The translations under genes were made by a program, and so were the position numbers. Shown piece after piece: positions 52,496-61,382 of a DNA stretch of 64,000 bases. The stretch is from an uncultured Planctomycetales bacterium (lineage in GTDB: Bacteria; Planctomycetota; Planctomycetia; Pirellulales; Thermoguttaceae): assembly GCA_937889015.1 (NCBI GenBank), contig CALARR010000361.1:17082-81081 (forward strand), given 5' to 3'. The stretch's first letter is position 1. Every line of letters begins with the position of its first letter. The notes beneath the pieces were generated by a model that saw only the letters and a list, made by a program, of their open reading frames with translations, was not told the origin of the DNA and did not search any database.

Positions 52496-55132
52496 CTACT
52501 TCGTTTCCACGCGTCGTACGGCCACCCGGTCGGTTTGCGGGCCCATCGCCACGCCGATCCAGCCGTCCTCGACCACGAATTGGCTGATGGTCAGGTCGCT
52601 GAGCTTCTCATCGTCGACGAGTCGCTGCGGTGTGAGCCGGACGGGGGTGTTCTGCGGAAACGCCTTGGCGAAGATCCCGCGCACGGCAATCTGATTGCCG
52701 GTGCTCATCCGTCCCAAGAGGTGGATCACGCCATCGCGGACCAACTCGGCGGAACGGCCGTTGGCCTGCGCGCGGTAGAAGACCCGCACCTGGAAGTCCT
52801 TCCACACTCGTGGGGCCTTGCTCACTTCGGCCACGGCCAGGTGCAGGACCACTTGTCCGTCCTGGCAGTGGACGCTCACGGCATTGCGGTCCGCGAACGT
52901 GATGCACACGTCTTCATGCGACGGATCGCAGGCCAGCGTTCGTTTCAGCCCAAGCTTGTCGCTCACGTGTTGTGAGAGCTCCGGCAGGCTCATCTTGCGG
53001 CCGTCGAGCTCCAGTTGTTCCACCAGATTGTTCATGGCCGTCTCGTGGATTTGCACACTGAAGACGCTGTCTTCCGGCGCCCGAGGCCGCGGGGTCGAGG
53101 CCGCCAGTTGATCGCCGGCCGCCAGCCGCAACCGCATTGTCATCCGCTCCTCCGTCGTTTGCCCGCTGAGGATCGTCGGTCGCAGATCCAGGGCCTGCAG
53201 CGGATGGTAGACGCGCTCGCGGAGTCGCTCGACGGCCTCGGACAGCTTGGCGTAGGCCTCCGCGTCGATCCGCTGACGCGTCTTCGCCGAGATCTTGGCC
53301 TCTGCCTCCCACGTAGCCTGTGGACGTTGCTGCTCGTGTTGGGAACGCGCCGCGCTTTGGGCCAGCATGCCGATCAGTGGAATTCCGTCGAACGCCGTGC
53401 GCAAGGCCCGCAGACGTGTATTGTTGTAAACCTGCACTCGCGTGTCGGCCAGGTGGATTCCGTGGTCGTTGATCTCGATTTCCTTCTCCGCCCTGAAGCG
53501 GGCGTCGCTGTCGTTGAAGAAGGTGGCCGGCCCGGCGTTGGAACTCGTGGCGGAACTGATCTGGCCTTCCACCTGGAACACCATCCGCAGCCGGTCCGGG
53601 TCGGGCAGGAAATGGATCGACAGATCGCTATTGGCCAGGCTCCGGCCGCGCACCGGCACTCCCAGAATCGTCTCCCGCACGTACTCGTACTGAGCGGGTT
53701 GGTCGGGAATCAGGCGATTCAGGAGGTCCTTGCTGATCGCCACGCGCAGGTTCGCATTGCGGTAATCGTCTTCCAGTTGCTGGGCCAACTCATGAACCTG
53801 GGGTTGTGTGGACAGGCACAAGTGACGGTAGGCGTCGGCGATCCCCACTGCGTCGCTGGGCAGCCCCGTTTGCTCGAATCGCTCCACGGACTCCAGCAGG
53901 AGCTTCAGGTCCACCGGCTCGGCCGCCCAAGACCGCAGCTCATGGCTCAGTTCGCGCATAGGCTGACTGGCGGCAAAGGCTCGCTGCTCGGCGTTCATTG
54001 CGCTGTGGCTCAATCGTTGCAGCACGCGCTGCGCCAGTCGCCGTAGAAGTCGCTGGTCGCCCTTGACGCCGGAGGAACGAGCCGCCTGCCGCAAATCGTC
54101 CACCATCAAGTATTCGTTCCACGTCTCCGCCGATTCCGTGTCGGTGTGGACGGCATCGAGCCGCGCAAGGCAAAGGGCCAATTGCTGGGGGTCGGCCTGC
54201 GGCGGCTGCACCGGCAGCAACTCGGCGCCTCCCACCGCGACCGCACACTTCCACAACTCCACGCGCCGCCCCACGGCATGGCTCGTCCGACGCATCTCGG
54301 CCGCCAGTTCTTCGTCCGCAATCTGAGCCGCTAACTCCTCGGACTGGCACAGCAGGCCTTCCATGGCATCGAACCGCGCTTCCGCGGCATCGCTCAAGCT
54401 GAGGGCTTGGCCCAGCTTGCGCAGTTCCCGGCCAACGTCCAAGGCCCATGACCCCGCCTCGCACTGATCCCATAGTCGCTCCAATCGCCGAGCCAAAGAG
54501 GGTGGAGTCTGCCAAACGGGCTTGATGGCCGGCGCCGCCGGTTGTGGAGCCGCGTCGGCCGCGACGTCGGGCCGCGAGTCGGCGGCCATCTCCGGCTGAG
54601 TTTCGTCCGTCGTGGGGAGGGGAACGTCGACTGCAGCCTCCGCCTCCCGGTCGCCGCTGAGGCTCGGTCCGGTCGCAACCAGCGTCGGCAACGACAGTCC
54701 CGCCGAGGTCGCCACCTTCGTGGATGACGCCAGATCGTTGACAATCGGCCCATTGTCGATCAGGCCGGAAGAGGTGTCCGACAGGCTGGAGTCCCAAGGC
54801 GATGCGGCGGACGAACCGCTCATCAGGCCCGCCACCTTACCGGCAGTCTCGGCCACAATGTGGAACCGCGGCAGGTCCGACAATCCCTTGTCCTGCGGAG
54901 AGAGAACGGCCGGCGGGATGGGCGCCAGTTGATCGGGGCCTTGGAGCCACTGCTGCACGCGGCCATCTTCCGTGGCCGTGTTCGCGGCGACTGTGAAATG
55001 CTGGATCAGGGTGTCGGCCGACTGATGGCGTGCCACCCGTTCCCACGCACGCGGCGCCGCCGCGGCCAAGATGAACAGGCAGGCCATGATGCAGAGAACC
55101 GGCCACGTGCAATCCCGCTTCGCGCTATCCAT
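52496..55132 (-). CDS. large unknown membrane-anchored or secreted protein
   Basis: 878 residues from the ATG at 55130-55132, chosen for GAGGGAG 6 bases upstream; a longer frame starts at 55183. The N-terminus is a single hydrophobic segment (WPVLCIMACLFILAAAAPRA). A low-complexity acidic and Pro/Ala-rich stretch (about 130-220) follows, then helical repeats (about 225-450), then a large mixed alpha/beta part (about 470-878) with LNRLIPDQPAQYEYVRETILGVPVRG and SVFSVQIHETAMNNLVEQLELDGRKM. I recognise no family. It probably faces the periplasm. It is convergent with the flagellin gene, with 88 bases between ends. Confidence 0.75.
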   Translation of the reverse strand: MDSAKRDCTWPVLCIMACLFILAAAAPRAWERVARHQSADTLIQHFTVAANTATEDGRVQQWLQGPDQLAPIPPAVLSPQDKGLSDLPRFHIVAETAGKVAGLMSGSSAASPWDSSLSDTSSGLIDNGPIVNDLASSTKVATSAGLSLPTLVATGPSLSGDREAEAAVDVPLPTTDETQPEMAADSRPDVAADAAPQPAAPAIKPVWQTPPSLARRLERLWDQCEAGSWALDVGRELRKLGQALSLSDAAEARFDAMEGLLCQSEELAAQIADEELAAEMRRTSHAVGRRVELWKCAVAVGGAELLPVQPPQADPQQLALCLARLDAVHTDTESAETWNEYLMVDDLRQAARSSGVKGDQRLLRRLAQRVLQRLSHSAMNAEQRAFAASQPMRELSHELRSWAAEPVDLKLLLESVERFEQTGLPSDAVGIADAYRHLCLSTQPQVHELAQQLEDDYRNANLRVAISKDLLNRLIPDQPAQYEYVRETILGVPVRGRSLANSDLSIHFLPDPDRLRMVFQVEGQISSATSSNAGPATFFNDSDARFRAEKEIEINDHGIHLADTRVQVYNNTRLRALRTAFDGIPLIGMLAQSAARSQHEQQRPQATWEAEAKISAKTRQRIDAEAYAKLSEAVERLRERVYHPLQALDLRPTILSGQTTEERMTMRLRLAAGDQLAASTPRPRAPEDSVFSVQIHETAMNNLVEQLELDGRKMSLPELSQHVSDKLGLKRTLACDPSHEDVCITFADRNAVSVHCQDGQVVLHLAVAEVSKAPRVWKDFQVRVFYRAQANGRSAELVRDGVIHLLGRMSTGNQIAVRGIFAKAFPQNTPVRLTPQRLVDDEKLSDLTISQFVVEDGWIGVAMGPQTDRVAVRRVETK

Positions 55133-55557
55133 CGCTCGCTCCCTCGAGCTGGTTGCTGAATCACTTCCAGAACCCATTGCCACCGCAGGCGTCGAAGGCC
55201 GGAAATCGCGGCAGCCACTGTCTGGAAACTGCCTGAGGCGTCGGTCTCCGGATCGTCAGCCGCATCCAGGCCTGCCGCGCGCAGCGCAGGCAGACACTCG
55301 GCGCTCGATGCCGGGGATTTCCTCAGCTCGTACCAGCATAAGGTAAGATCGGTTGTTTGGAGCAAATGGATCAAACGGGTATTTGGAGAAACATGTGGAG
55401 TCCCGCAAAGACTTTCCATCCACGACGACTCGACGCAGTGACCTGTCTGGATGGGCAAAATGCAACGGCAGTCTCCCCCGTCTTGTGGCGGGGCCGTCGG
55501 TCCACATTGCGGTCGGGCGCTGGTGCGGGTCCATCGTACCAGTTAGCCAGTCGCACG
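55133..55557. other. 425-base upstream region of the 878-residue protein gene
   Basis: This spacer lies between two minus-strand genes. It holds no credible gene; I see no clear terminator or palindrome. The part near 55330-55400 is AT-richer and is the likely promoter. Confidence 0.45.
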
Positions 55558-55923
55558 CTAATCTTCGACGAGGACCGTGTCGGTGTGTTCGTAGCAGGGG
55601 GCACAACAACAGAGGAACTTCAGCTCAATCTCACCTATGTTAGTGATTTGATGGAACTCGCCTGGCGGGATGGCCACCGCATCACCCGCTCGCACGTCCC
55701 GGGTTTCGCGCCCCACCTGCATGCGGCCACGCCCTTCGAGGATGTAGTAGATCTCCTCGGTCTTCGGGTGATAGTGGCCTGTCGTGCTCTTTTGGACGGG
55801 CAGGCGCGCTTCGGCCAGTGATTGATTGCGGATGCCCGAGTTGCGGTGGGCCAGCAACTCGCGGATCTCAGAACCGTCCTTGGTCGTGAAGGCAGGCACC
55901 CGGTCAATGTTCTGGATGTCCAT
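55558..55923 (-). CDS. small cupin-domain protein
   Basis: 121 residues, single cupin. The first motif has GHYHPKTEEIYYILEGRGRM, with two His and a Glu as metal ligands, and the second has AGDAVAIPPGEFHQITN. The C-terminus carries CCCAPCYEH, four Cys close together, which is unusual for such cupins. The gene lies 21 bases after rsmD on the same strand, so the two may be co-transcribed. The substrate is unknown; a mannose-6-phosphate-isomerase-like or sensory role is typical of this group. Confidence 0.82.
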   Translation of the reverse strand: MDIQNIDRVPAFTTKDGSEIRELLAHRNSGIRNQSLAEARLPVQKSTTGHYHPKTEEIYYILEGRGRMQVGRETRDVRAGDAVAIPPGEFHQITNIGEIELKFLCCCAPCYEHTDTVLVED

Positions 55924-55944
55924 GAACGGCTCCCAGATGGCAGG

Positions 55945-56571
55945 TCAGGGCAATGACTTGTGCAGAATACCAATCACGGCTGGCGGATAACGCCGGATGT
56001 CCCACTGATCGGGGGAAGGAAGCCGTGCGTAGTCGAAACGCGCATCGGCCTCCACAACAAACAGGCTCTCCGGCGGGGCGGCCGAATATAGATCGCTCAA
56101 CAAGCCGAGCATCTCTTCGGCGCGGTCCACGTAGAAATCGTAGGGCGGGGAGGAAAACACCAGCCACGCAGCGGTCGGCCGTTGCGTCTGTCCTCGAAAC
56201 CAGGCGAAGGTGTTGCCGGTGACCACCTGGCAACGGTCGGCCACGCCCAGCGACTGGGTATTCTGCCCGATCAACTGGGCCGTGGGCCGGTGCTGCTCGA
56301 TGAAGGTCGCTCCCATCGCCCCGCGACTGATCGCCTCCAGTCCCAACGCGCCGGTCCCGGCAAACAGGTCGAAGGCCCATTTGCCGGCCACGGTGGGGCC
56401 GAGCAAGTTGAAGACGGCCTCGCGCACGCGGTCCTTCATGGGCCGAGTGCGCACGTCCCCGCTGTACAGCAGCCGGCGGCCGCGGAACTCGCCGCCGATA
56501 ATCCGCGGGGCGGGCACCTGGCCTGGCGCGCGTGAGGACGGCGTTGCGGGCTTGGCTTTACGGCGGGGCAT
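55945..56571 (-). CDS. rsmD: 16S rRNA (guanine-966-N2)-methyltransferase
   Basis: 208 residues. RsmD signatures: RIIGGEFRGRRL, RTRPMKDRVREAVFNLL, the SAM motif FDLFAGTGALGLEAISRGA, and FIEQHRPTAQLIGQN. The catalytic motif, usually (D/N)PPY/F, reads SSPPYDFY here, so the acidic/amide residue is replaced by Ser. Everything else, including length, is standard, so the function is probably kept. It is divergent from the cyclophilin gene and precedes the small cupin gene. Confidence 0.9.
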   Translation of the reverse strand: MPRRKAKPATPSSRAPGQVPAPRIIGGEFRGRRLLYSGDVRTRPMKDRVREAVFNLLGPTVAGKWAFDLFAGTGALGLEAISRGAMGATFIEQHRPTAQLIGQNTQSLGVADRCQVVTGNTFAWFRGQTQRPTAAWLVFSSPPYDFYVDRAEEMLGLLSDLYSAAPPESLFVVEADARFDYARLPSPDQWDIRRYPPAVIGILHKSLP

Positions 56572-56698
56572 GTGCGGTACTCACGAGCCTTTCGGGGGGA
56601 GTGTTTGCCTCTCCCCACAGACAGACGACGCGTCTTATGCTAGCCTATGGGCATCTGAATTGCCAATGACCGGTCCATTTGCAGTACTGGGAGAGATC

Positions 56699-57868
56699 AT
56701 GCGGACTCGGATTGCTTGGAGAGTGGGGGTGTGCCTGGCCATCGTTGTGGGCTGCGCATGGACCGTGAAAGCGATCGCTGCCGACCCGGCTCCTGCCGCT
56801 GCCACGGCTCCTGCCGCAAAACCGGCCACCGCGGGCCAAGCCGGTCCAGCCACCCAGGAATTCGACGCCTTCTTCACGCAGTGGTCCGAGTTGATCGAGC
56901 AGTTGCGGCAATTGCGCAACGAGTTCCGCGAGGCCAACGAGGAACAACGCAAGGAGATCGACAAGAAGTACCGCGCCCTGATCGCCAAGGGCATGGAAAT
57001 GGAGCCCAAGCTGGTGCAATTGGCCGAGAAGGCCTTTGCCGAATCGCCGGGGGCCAATCCGCAACTGCCCGAGATGCTGACCGGCATCGCGCGCGGCGCC
57101 ATGCAGGCCGACGCCTACGAGGAAGCCTTGCGCCTGGTGCAGTTGTTGCTGAAGAACGGGGTGAAGGATCCCGTGTTGTACAACATCGAAGGCATCGCGG
57201 ATTTTGCCACGGATCAGTTCGACGAGGCCGAGAAGAACCTCACCCTGGCCAAGGAACAGGGCGGTCTGGACGAGATGGGGCAACGCTATCTGCGCATGAC
57301 GCCGGGGTACAAAAAGCTCTGGGCCAAGGAGCAGGAACTGCGTGCCGCCGAGGCCAAGGCCGACGACCTGCCGCGCGTGTTGCTCAAGACGACCAAAGGC
57401 GACATCGAGCTGGAGCTGTTCGAGAACGAAGCCCCCAACGCGGTGGCGAACTTCATCTCGCTGGTCGAAGAGGGGTTCTACGACAACCTGACCTTCCATC
57501 GCGTCCTGCCCGGTTTCATGGCCCAGGGCGGCTGCCCCAAGGGGACCGGTGTCGGCGGGCCGGGCTATACCATCGCTTGCGAGTGCTATCAGCCCAACGC
57601 ACGCATGCACTTCCGCGGCACGCTGAGCATGGCCCATGCCGGGCGTGACACGGGCGGGTCGCAGTTCTTCCTCACCTTCCAGCCGACCGAGCATCTCAAC
57701 GGCAAGCACACCTGCTTTGGCCGGGTGGTGAAGGGCATGGACGTGCTGGCCAAGCTCAATCGCCGCGATCCGGAGCAGCCCCAGTCGCCTCCCGCCGACA
57801 AGATCCTGGAGGCCAAGGTGCTGCGCAAGCGGCCGCACGAGTACAAGCCGCAAGTCGTGCGCGAATAG
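56699..57868 (+). CDS. secreted peptidyl-prolyl cis-trans isomerase (cyclophilin type)
   Basis: 389 residues from the ATG at 56699 with GGGAG upstream; the longer open frame crosses rsmD and is not used. A signal peptide (RIAWRVGVCLAIVVGCAWTV, then KAIAA) leads to an Ala/Pro-rich segment and a helical, TPR-like region (about 65-210; ALRLVQLLLKNGVKDPVLYNI). The C-terminal cyclophilin domain (about 220-389) has the active-site FHRVLPGFMAQGG, the GGSQFFLTF motif and HTCFGRVVKGMDV. It would fold proline-containing exported proteins in the periplasm. Convergent with frr. Confidence 0.93.
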   Translation: MRTRIAWRVGVCLAIVVGCAWTVKAIAADPAPAAATAPAAKPATAGQAGPATQEFDAFFTQWSELIEQLRQLRNEFREANEEQRKEIDKKYRALIAKGMEMEPKLVQLAEKAFAESPGANPQLPEMLTGIARGAMQADAYEEALRLVQLLLKNGVKDPVLYNIEGIADFATDQFDEAEKNLTLAKEQGGLDEMGQRYLRMTPGYKKLWAKEQELRAAEAKADDLPRVLLKTTKGDIELELFENEAPNAVANFISLVEEGFYDNLTFHRVLPGFMAQGGCPKGTGVGGPGYTIACECYQPNARMHFRGTLSMAHAGRDTGGSQFFLTFQPTEHLNGKHTCFGRVVKGMDVLAKLNRRDPEQPQSPPADKILEAKVLRKRPHEYKPQVVRE

Positions 57869-57910
57869 GGCGCCGCAGCGATCAGGGCCGCAGTTCCGCC
57901 TGGCGGACGT

Positions 57911-58471
57911 TTACTCTTCCATCACGTCCTTTTCGCGCGCCTTGGCCATGTCGGCCACCAGGTTCTCGAACTTCTTGGTGAGTTCCTGGATCTGCTCCTT
58001 GACGTTGTCGCGATCGTCCTCCGAAAGCTCCTTGTCCTTTTCCGATTGATCGGCCGTCTTGTTGCCGTCGCGGCGCACGTTGCGGATCGAGACCTTGGTT
58101 TCTTCGGCCAGTTCGCGGATCCGCGCCACCAGTTTGCGGCGGACTTCCATCGACAAGGGCGGAACGTTCAAGCGAATCAGGCGGCCGTCGTTCTGGGGAT
58201 TGAAACCCAGGTCGCTGGCCTGGATGGCCTTCTCGATATCCTTCAGGGTGCCGGGATCGTAAGGGCGAATGACAATCTGGGTGGGCTCCGGGGCGCCGAC
58301 CGAGGCGATGGCCTTGATCGGCGTGGGCGAGCCATAGACCTCGACGCGCAGCGAATCCACCAAACCGGGATTGGCCCGGCCCGTGCGGATTCCGGCCAAG
58401 GCGCTCTTCAACACGGAGACCGCTTTTTCCATGCGTTCTTCGACATCGAAAAGGATTTCGTCGGCCAACAT
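57911..58471 (-). CDS. frr: ribosome recycling factor
   Basis: 186 residues from the ATG at 58469-58471 (MLADEILFDVEERMEKAVSV); the in-frame TTG six bases upstream would add two residues. RRF dissociates post-termination ribosomes with EF-G. Conserved segments: LAGIRTGRANPGLVDSLRVEVYG, NVPPLSMEVRRKLV, RNVRRDGNK, and KEQIQELTKKFE near the end. It is the last gene of the rpsB-tsf-pyrH-frr set, 212 bases after pyrH, and that gap holds copy B of the dispersed 102-bp element, ending 22 bases before the start codon. Confidence 0.97.
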   Translation of the reverse strand: MLADEILFDVEERMEKAVSVLKSALAGIRTGRANPGLVDSLRVEVYGSPTPIKAIASVGAPEPTQIVIRPYDPGTLKDIEKAIQASDLGFNPQNDGRLIRLNVPPLSMEVRRKLVARIRELAEETKVSIRNVRRDGNKTADQSEKDKELSEDDRDNVKEQIQELTKKFENLVADMAKAREKDVMEE

Positions 58472-58493
58472 CGGCAAGACCCCAGAGGGAAGA

Positions 58494-58595
58494 AGGATGA
58501 TTGGATGTCAGAAAGAGGCTATTGTCGTTGTCCCGCCTGCTGCACTGGATCGCCGGCCTCGCAACGGTCGGCCTCCCGGCATTGCTCACCTGGGA
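58494..58595 (-). repeat. dispersed 102-bp element, copy B, in the frr leader
   Basis: Aligns without gaps with 23162-23263 of the plus strand. In the minus-strand frame beginning at 58595 it reads SQVSNAGRPTVARPAIQCSR and onward. It is oriented like frr and ends 22 bases upstream of its ATG. Differences from copy A fall preferentially in third codon positions in the first part. Confidence 0.75.
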
Positions 58596-58683
58596 AGCAC
58601 ATGAATACAGAGCGATCAAACACGTATCAAGCGGCAGTCGCCTCCGCGATGGGCGAAGGGCCTGGCGGAGGCCCTTGCGTCCT

Positions 58684-59517
58684 TCATGGCTGGCTGCCCG
58701 TCTTGCGGATCAGCGTGCCCACGCGTTCGCCCAACACGGCCCGTTCGATGTTTCCCGGCTTGCGGAAATTGAACACCAGGATGGGCATGTCGTATTCCAT
58801 GCACTTGGTGACGGCCTCGTGGTCCATGACGCGAAGGTTCTGCCGCCGCACGTCGTCGTAGCTCAACTCGCCGTAGAGCACGGCGTGGGGGTTCTTCTCC
58901 GGATCGTCGCTGAACACGCCGTCGACGCGCGTGGCCTTCAGCAGGATATCGGCGTCGAGTTCCAGGGCGCGTTGGGCGGCGGCCGTGTCGGTGGTCACGA
59001 AGGGGCTGCCCGTGCCGGAGGCCAGGATGATGATCCGGCCTTTTTCCAGGTGGCGGCGTGCGCGGCGGCGGATATAGGGCTCGGCCACGCCATCCATGCG
59101 GATGGCGGTCATCAGGCGCGTGTTGCAGCCCAGCGATTCCAGGGCGTCTTGCATGGCCAAGCCGTTCATGACCGTGGCCAGCATACCCATGTAGTGCGCG
59201 GTGGCCTCGTGGACGCACGAGTTGCCCGCGCTGAACTGCGCGCCGCGGAGGATGTTGCCTCCGCCGATGACGATGGCGATCTGCACGCCGTGCTGCGCGG
59301 CGCGATAGGTTTGCTGGGCCAGGTGCAGCACGGCGTCCATGGAGATGCCGCGCTCGCCCTGCCGCACAAAGCCTTCACCGGAAATCTTCAACACGACACG
59401 CTTGGCGCCGGCCCCCAGGCCGAGCGATGAGTCGGCCTCTCCCGGCCGGGGTTGGCCTGGGCGGTCCTGGGATGGGTTCTGGGGACTTCCGTCCGTCGCC
59501 TGATTGCCCGCGCCCAT
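58684..59517 (-). CDS. pyrH: UMP kinase
   Basis: 277 residues, about 35-40 more than usual. Bacterial hexameric UMP kinase phosphorylates UMP with ATP. The core starts at residue 39 (KRVVLKISGEGF), followed by IAIVIGGGNILRG, DHEAVTKCMEYDMPILVFNF and the LILKATRVDG-type LLKATRVDGVFSDDPEKNP. The first 38 residues are Gly, Pro and Gln-rich and not part of the fold. The start is supported by GGAG within the tsf end; the ATG is 3 bases after the tsf stop, so the two are translationally linked. Confidence 0.96.
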   Translation of the reverse strand: MGAGNQATDGSPQNPSQDRPGQPRPGEADSSLGLGAGAKRVVLKISGEGFVRQGERGISMDAVLHLAQQTYRAAQHGVQIAIVIGGGNILRGAQFSAGNSCVHEATAHYMGMLATVMNGLAMQDALESLGCNTRLMTAIRMDGVAEPYIRRRARRHLEKGRIIILASGTGSPFVTTDTAAAQRALELDADILLKATRVDGVFSDDPEKNPHAVLYGELSYDDVRRQNLRVMDHEAVTKCMEYDMPILVFNFRKPGNIERAVLGERVGTLIRKTGSQP

Positions 59518-59520
59518 GCG

Positions 59521-60351
59521 TCACTCCTTGCCAATTTCCCAGTGTACGAAGCGAACCAGTTTCATGCCCGCTTCCTTGGCCACTTGCCCCACCGTCATCT
59601 TGTCGTCCTTCACGAAAGGCTGCTCGGTGAGGACCTTGCTGGCGTAGAACTCGCGCATCCGGCCCTCGACCATCTTTTCGATGATCTTCTCGGGCTTGCC
59701 TTCGTTGCGCGCGGCGGCGGCGAGGATTTCCTTCTCCTTGGCAACCAACGCCGGATCCAACTCTTCCTTGAACGCCACGATGGGGCGCAGAGCGGCGATG
59801 TGCATGCAGATGTCCTTGCCCAGCGCCGGATTGCCGCCTTCGATCTGCAACAGCACGCCGGTGGCCCCGTTGTGGTGCATGTAACCGGCGCAGGTGGCGT
59901 CGATGCGCGCGATCCGCGCCACGCGGAACACCTCGCGGATGCGGTTGGTGAGATCGTCCAGCACGGCCTGCAGGGTCTTGCCCGGCTGGCTGGGCGACGG
60001 CTGAGCGAGCAAGGCCTCGGGCGTGGCGGCGCCGGGGCCGGTGGCCAGTTGCGAGGCCAGGTCGTTGGCCAACTGGATGAACTCCTCGTGACCGGCGACC
60101 GGAGCGCTTTCGCACTGCAGTTCCACAATCGTGCCCACCGCGGTGTTCGCCGGAGCGTACACCGCCACGCGGCCGAACGCGGTCTCGCGACCGGAACGCT
60201 TTTCCATTGTCTTCAGGCCCGACTTGCGCAACAGTTCGACCGCCTGCTCCTGGTCGCCACCGGCGTCGGCCAGCGCCTTCTTGCAGTCCATCATGGGGAG
60301 TCCGGTACGTTCGCGAAGGGCTTTGACGGCGGCGGCTGTGATTTCTGCCAT
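59521..60351 (-). CDS. tsf: elongation factor Ts
   Basis: 276 residues from the ATG at 60349-60351 with GGAGG upstream. The N-terminal UBA-like domain (AAVKALRERTGLPMMDCKKALADAGGDQEQAVELLR) is canonical, followed by the core EF-Tu-binding subdomains (VELQCESAPVAGHEEFIQLANDL; KILTEQPFVKDDKMTV-like VLTEQPFVKDDKMTVGQVAKE). It regenerates EF-Tu-GTP. It lies 290 bases after rpsB and 3 bases before pyrH. Length matches the standard bacterial form. Confidence 0.97.
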   Translation of the reverse strand: MAEITAAAVKALRERTGLPMMDCKKALADAGGDQEQAVELLRKSGLKTMEKRSGRETAFGRVAVYAPANTAVGTIVELQCESAPVAGHEEFIQLANDLASQLATGPGAATPEALLAQPSPSQPGKTLQAVLDDLTNRIREVFRVARIARIDATCAGYMHHNGATGVLLQIEGGNPALGKDICMHIAALRPIVAFKEELDPALVAKEKEILAAAARNEGKPEKIIEKMVEGRMREFYASKVLTEQPFVKDDKMTVGQVAKEAGMKLVRFVHWEIGKE

Positions 60352-60641
60352 GAGAACCTCCCAAATCGGCTTGTGCGTCGAGTGATAGTCGTATGTCGAT
60401 GAATGGACTCGTGCGGCTCGGATCTCGCCGGGCGCGAGTCCAGGAACGTGAACCATGTCGGCAGCGCGGAAACGCGGCCCACGCAGGCCAGAATCCCACG
60501 CAAGCCCGTCGCGGCCCACATCCAACATCCCAGCCCAGGCCCGGTGCTCTGGCGAGCAGCGGGCGCGGTTCTCCGGGCACGGCCGGCAGGGACGTCCGAA
60601 GACCGGTCCGCGCGCTCCGTGCCGCCTGAAGGCAGCGATCG

Positions 60642-61382
60642 TTACGAACTGCTGACCGTGGAAGCGGCCAGGTCGTCCTTGTCGTGCTTCAACTCGCCGG
60701 TCGAAGCCTTGCCGGCCAACACCGCGTCGGCCAACAGGCGAACCACCAGCTCGATGGAACGGATGCTGTCGTCATTGCCCGGGATCGGCAGATCCACCAG
60801 GTCCGGATCGCAATCGGTGTCGATCAGGGCCACGGTGGAGATGCCCATCTTGCGCGCTTCGCGAATGGCGTTCTTTTCCTTGCGCGGGTCGATGACCACC
60901 AGGCACTCCGGCAGGCGATTCATGGTGCGCATGCCGTTGAGGTTGCGGTACATCTTGCGGTACTCGCGATTCAAGGCCGACTGCATCTTCTTGGAGTAGG
61001 TGGACAACTGGTCGCTGGCGCGCAAGGACTCGAGTTCCTCCAGGCGTGCCAAGCGGCTGCGGATCGTGCGGAAGTTGGTGAGCGTGCCGCCCAGCCAGCG
61101 GTCGCTGACGAAGGGCATTCCGGCGCGCAGACCCTGCTGCTCGATGGTCTCGGAAGCCTGGCGCTTGGTTCCCACGAAGAGGATCAAGCTGCCCTGCGAG
61201 GCCACCTTCTGCAGGTACTTACGCGTTCGGATCAGGCCGCGGATCGTCTCGCGCACGTCGATGATGTGGATCAGGTTGCGGCGCGCGTAGATATAGGGCC
61301 GCATCTTGGGGTTCCAGCGGCTGGCCCGATGCCCGAAGTGAACTCCGGCTTCAATCAGCTCTTTTACTAATACAGTAGCCAA
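60642..61382 (-). CDS. rpsB: 30S ribosomal protein S2
   Basis: 246 residues from a TTG at 61380-61382, preferred over an in-frame GTG at 61404-61406 because GAGAGGG lies just upstream of the TTG and because the family starts (M)ATVLVKELIEAGVHFGH. Conserved: RWNPKMRPYIYARRNLIHIIDV, FVGTKRQASETI, RWLGGTLTNFRTI, LPECLVVIDPRKEKNAIREARKM and LIDTDCDPDLVDLPIPGNDDSIRSIELV. S2 sits at the small-subunit neck. It leads the rpsB-tsf-pyrH-frr cluster and has a palindrome-rich region about 400 bases upstream. Confidence 0.97.
   Translation of the reverse strand: MATVLVKELIEAGVHFGHRASRWNPKMRPYIYARRNLIHIIDVRETIRGLIRTRKYLQKVASQGSLILFVGTKRQASETIEQQGLRAGMPFVSDRWLGGTLTNFRTIRSRLARLEELESLRASDQLSTYSKKMQSALNREYRKMYRNLNGMRTMNRLPECLVVIDPRKEKNAIREARKMGISTVALIDTDCDPDLVDLPIPGNDDSIRSIELVVRLLADAVLAGKASTGELKHDKDDLAASTVSSS

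Noticed and set aside
59461..59500. Third copy of the TCCCAGAACC/GGTTCTGGGA element
   Set aside because: GGGTTCTGGGGAC occurs here, but it lacks the paired arm and the conserved ACCGG end; probably chance within pyrH coding sequence.
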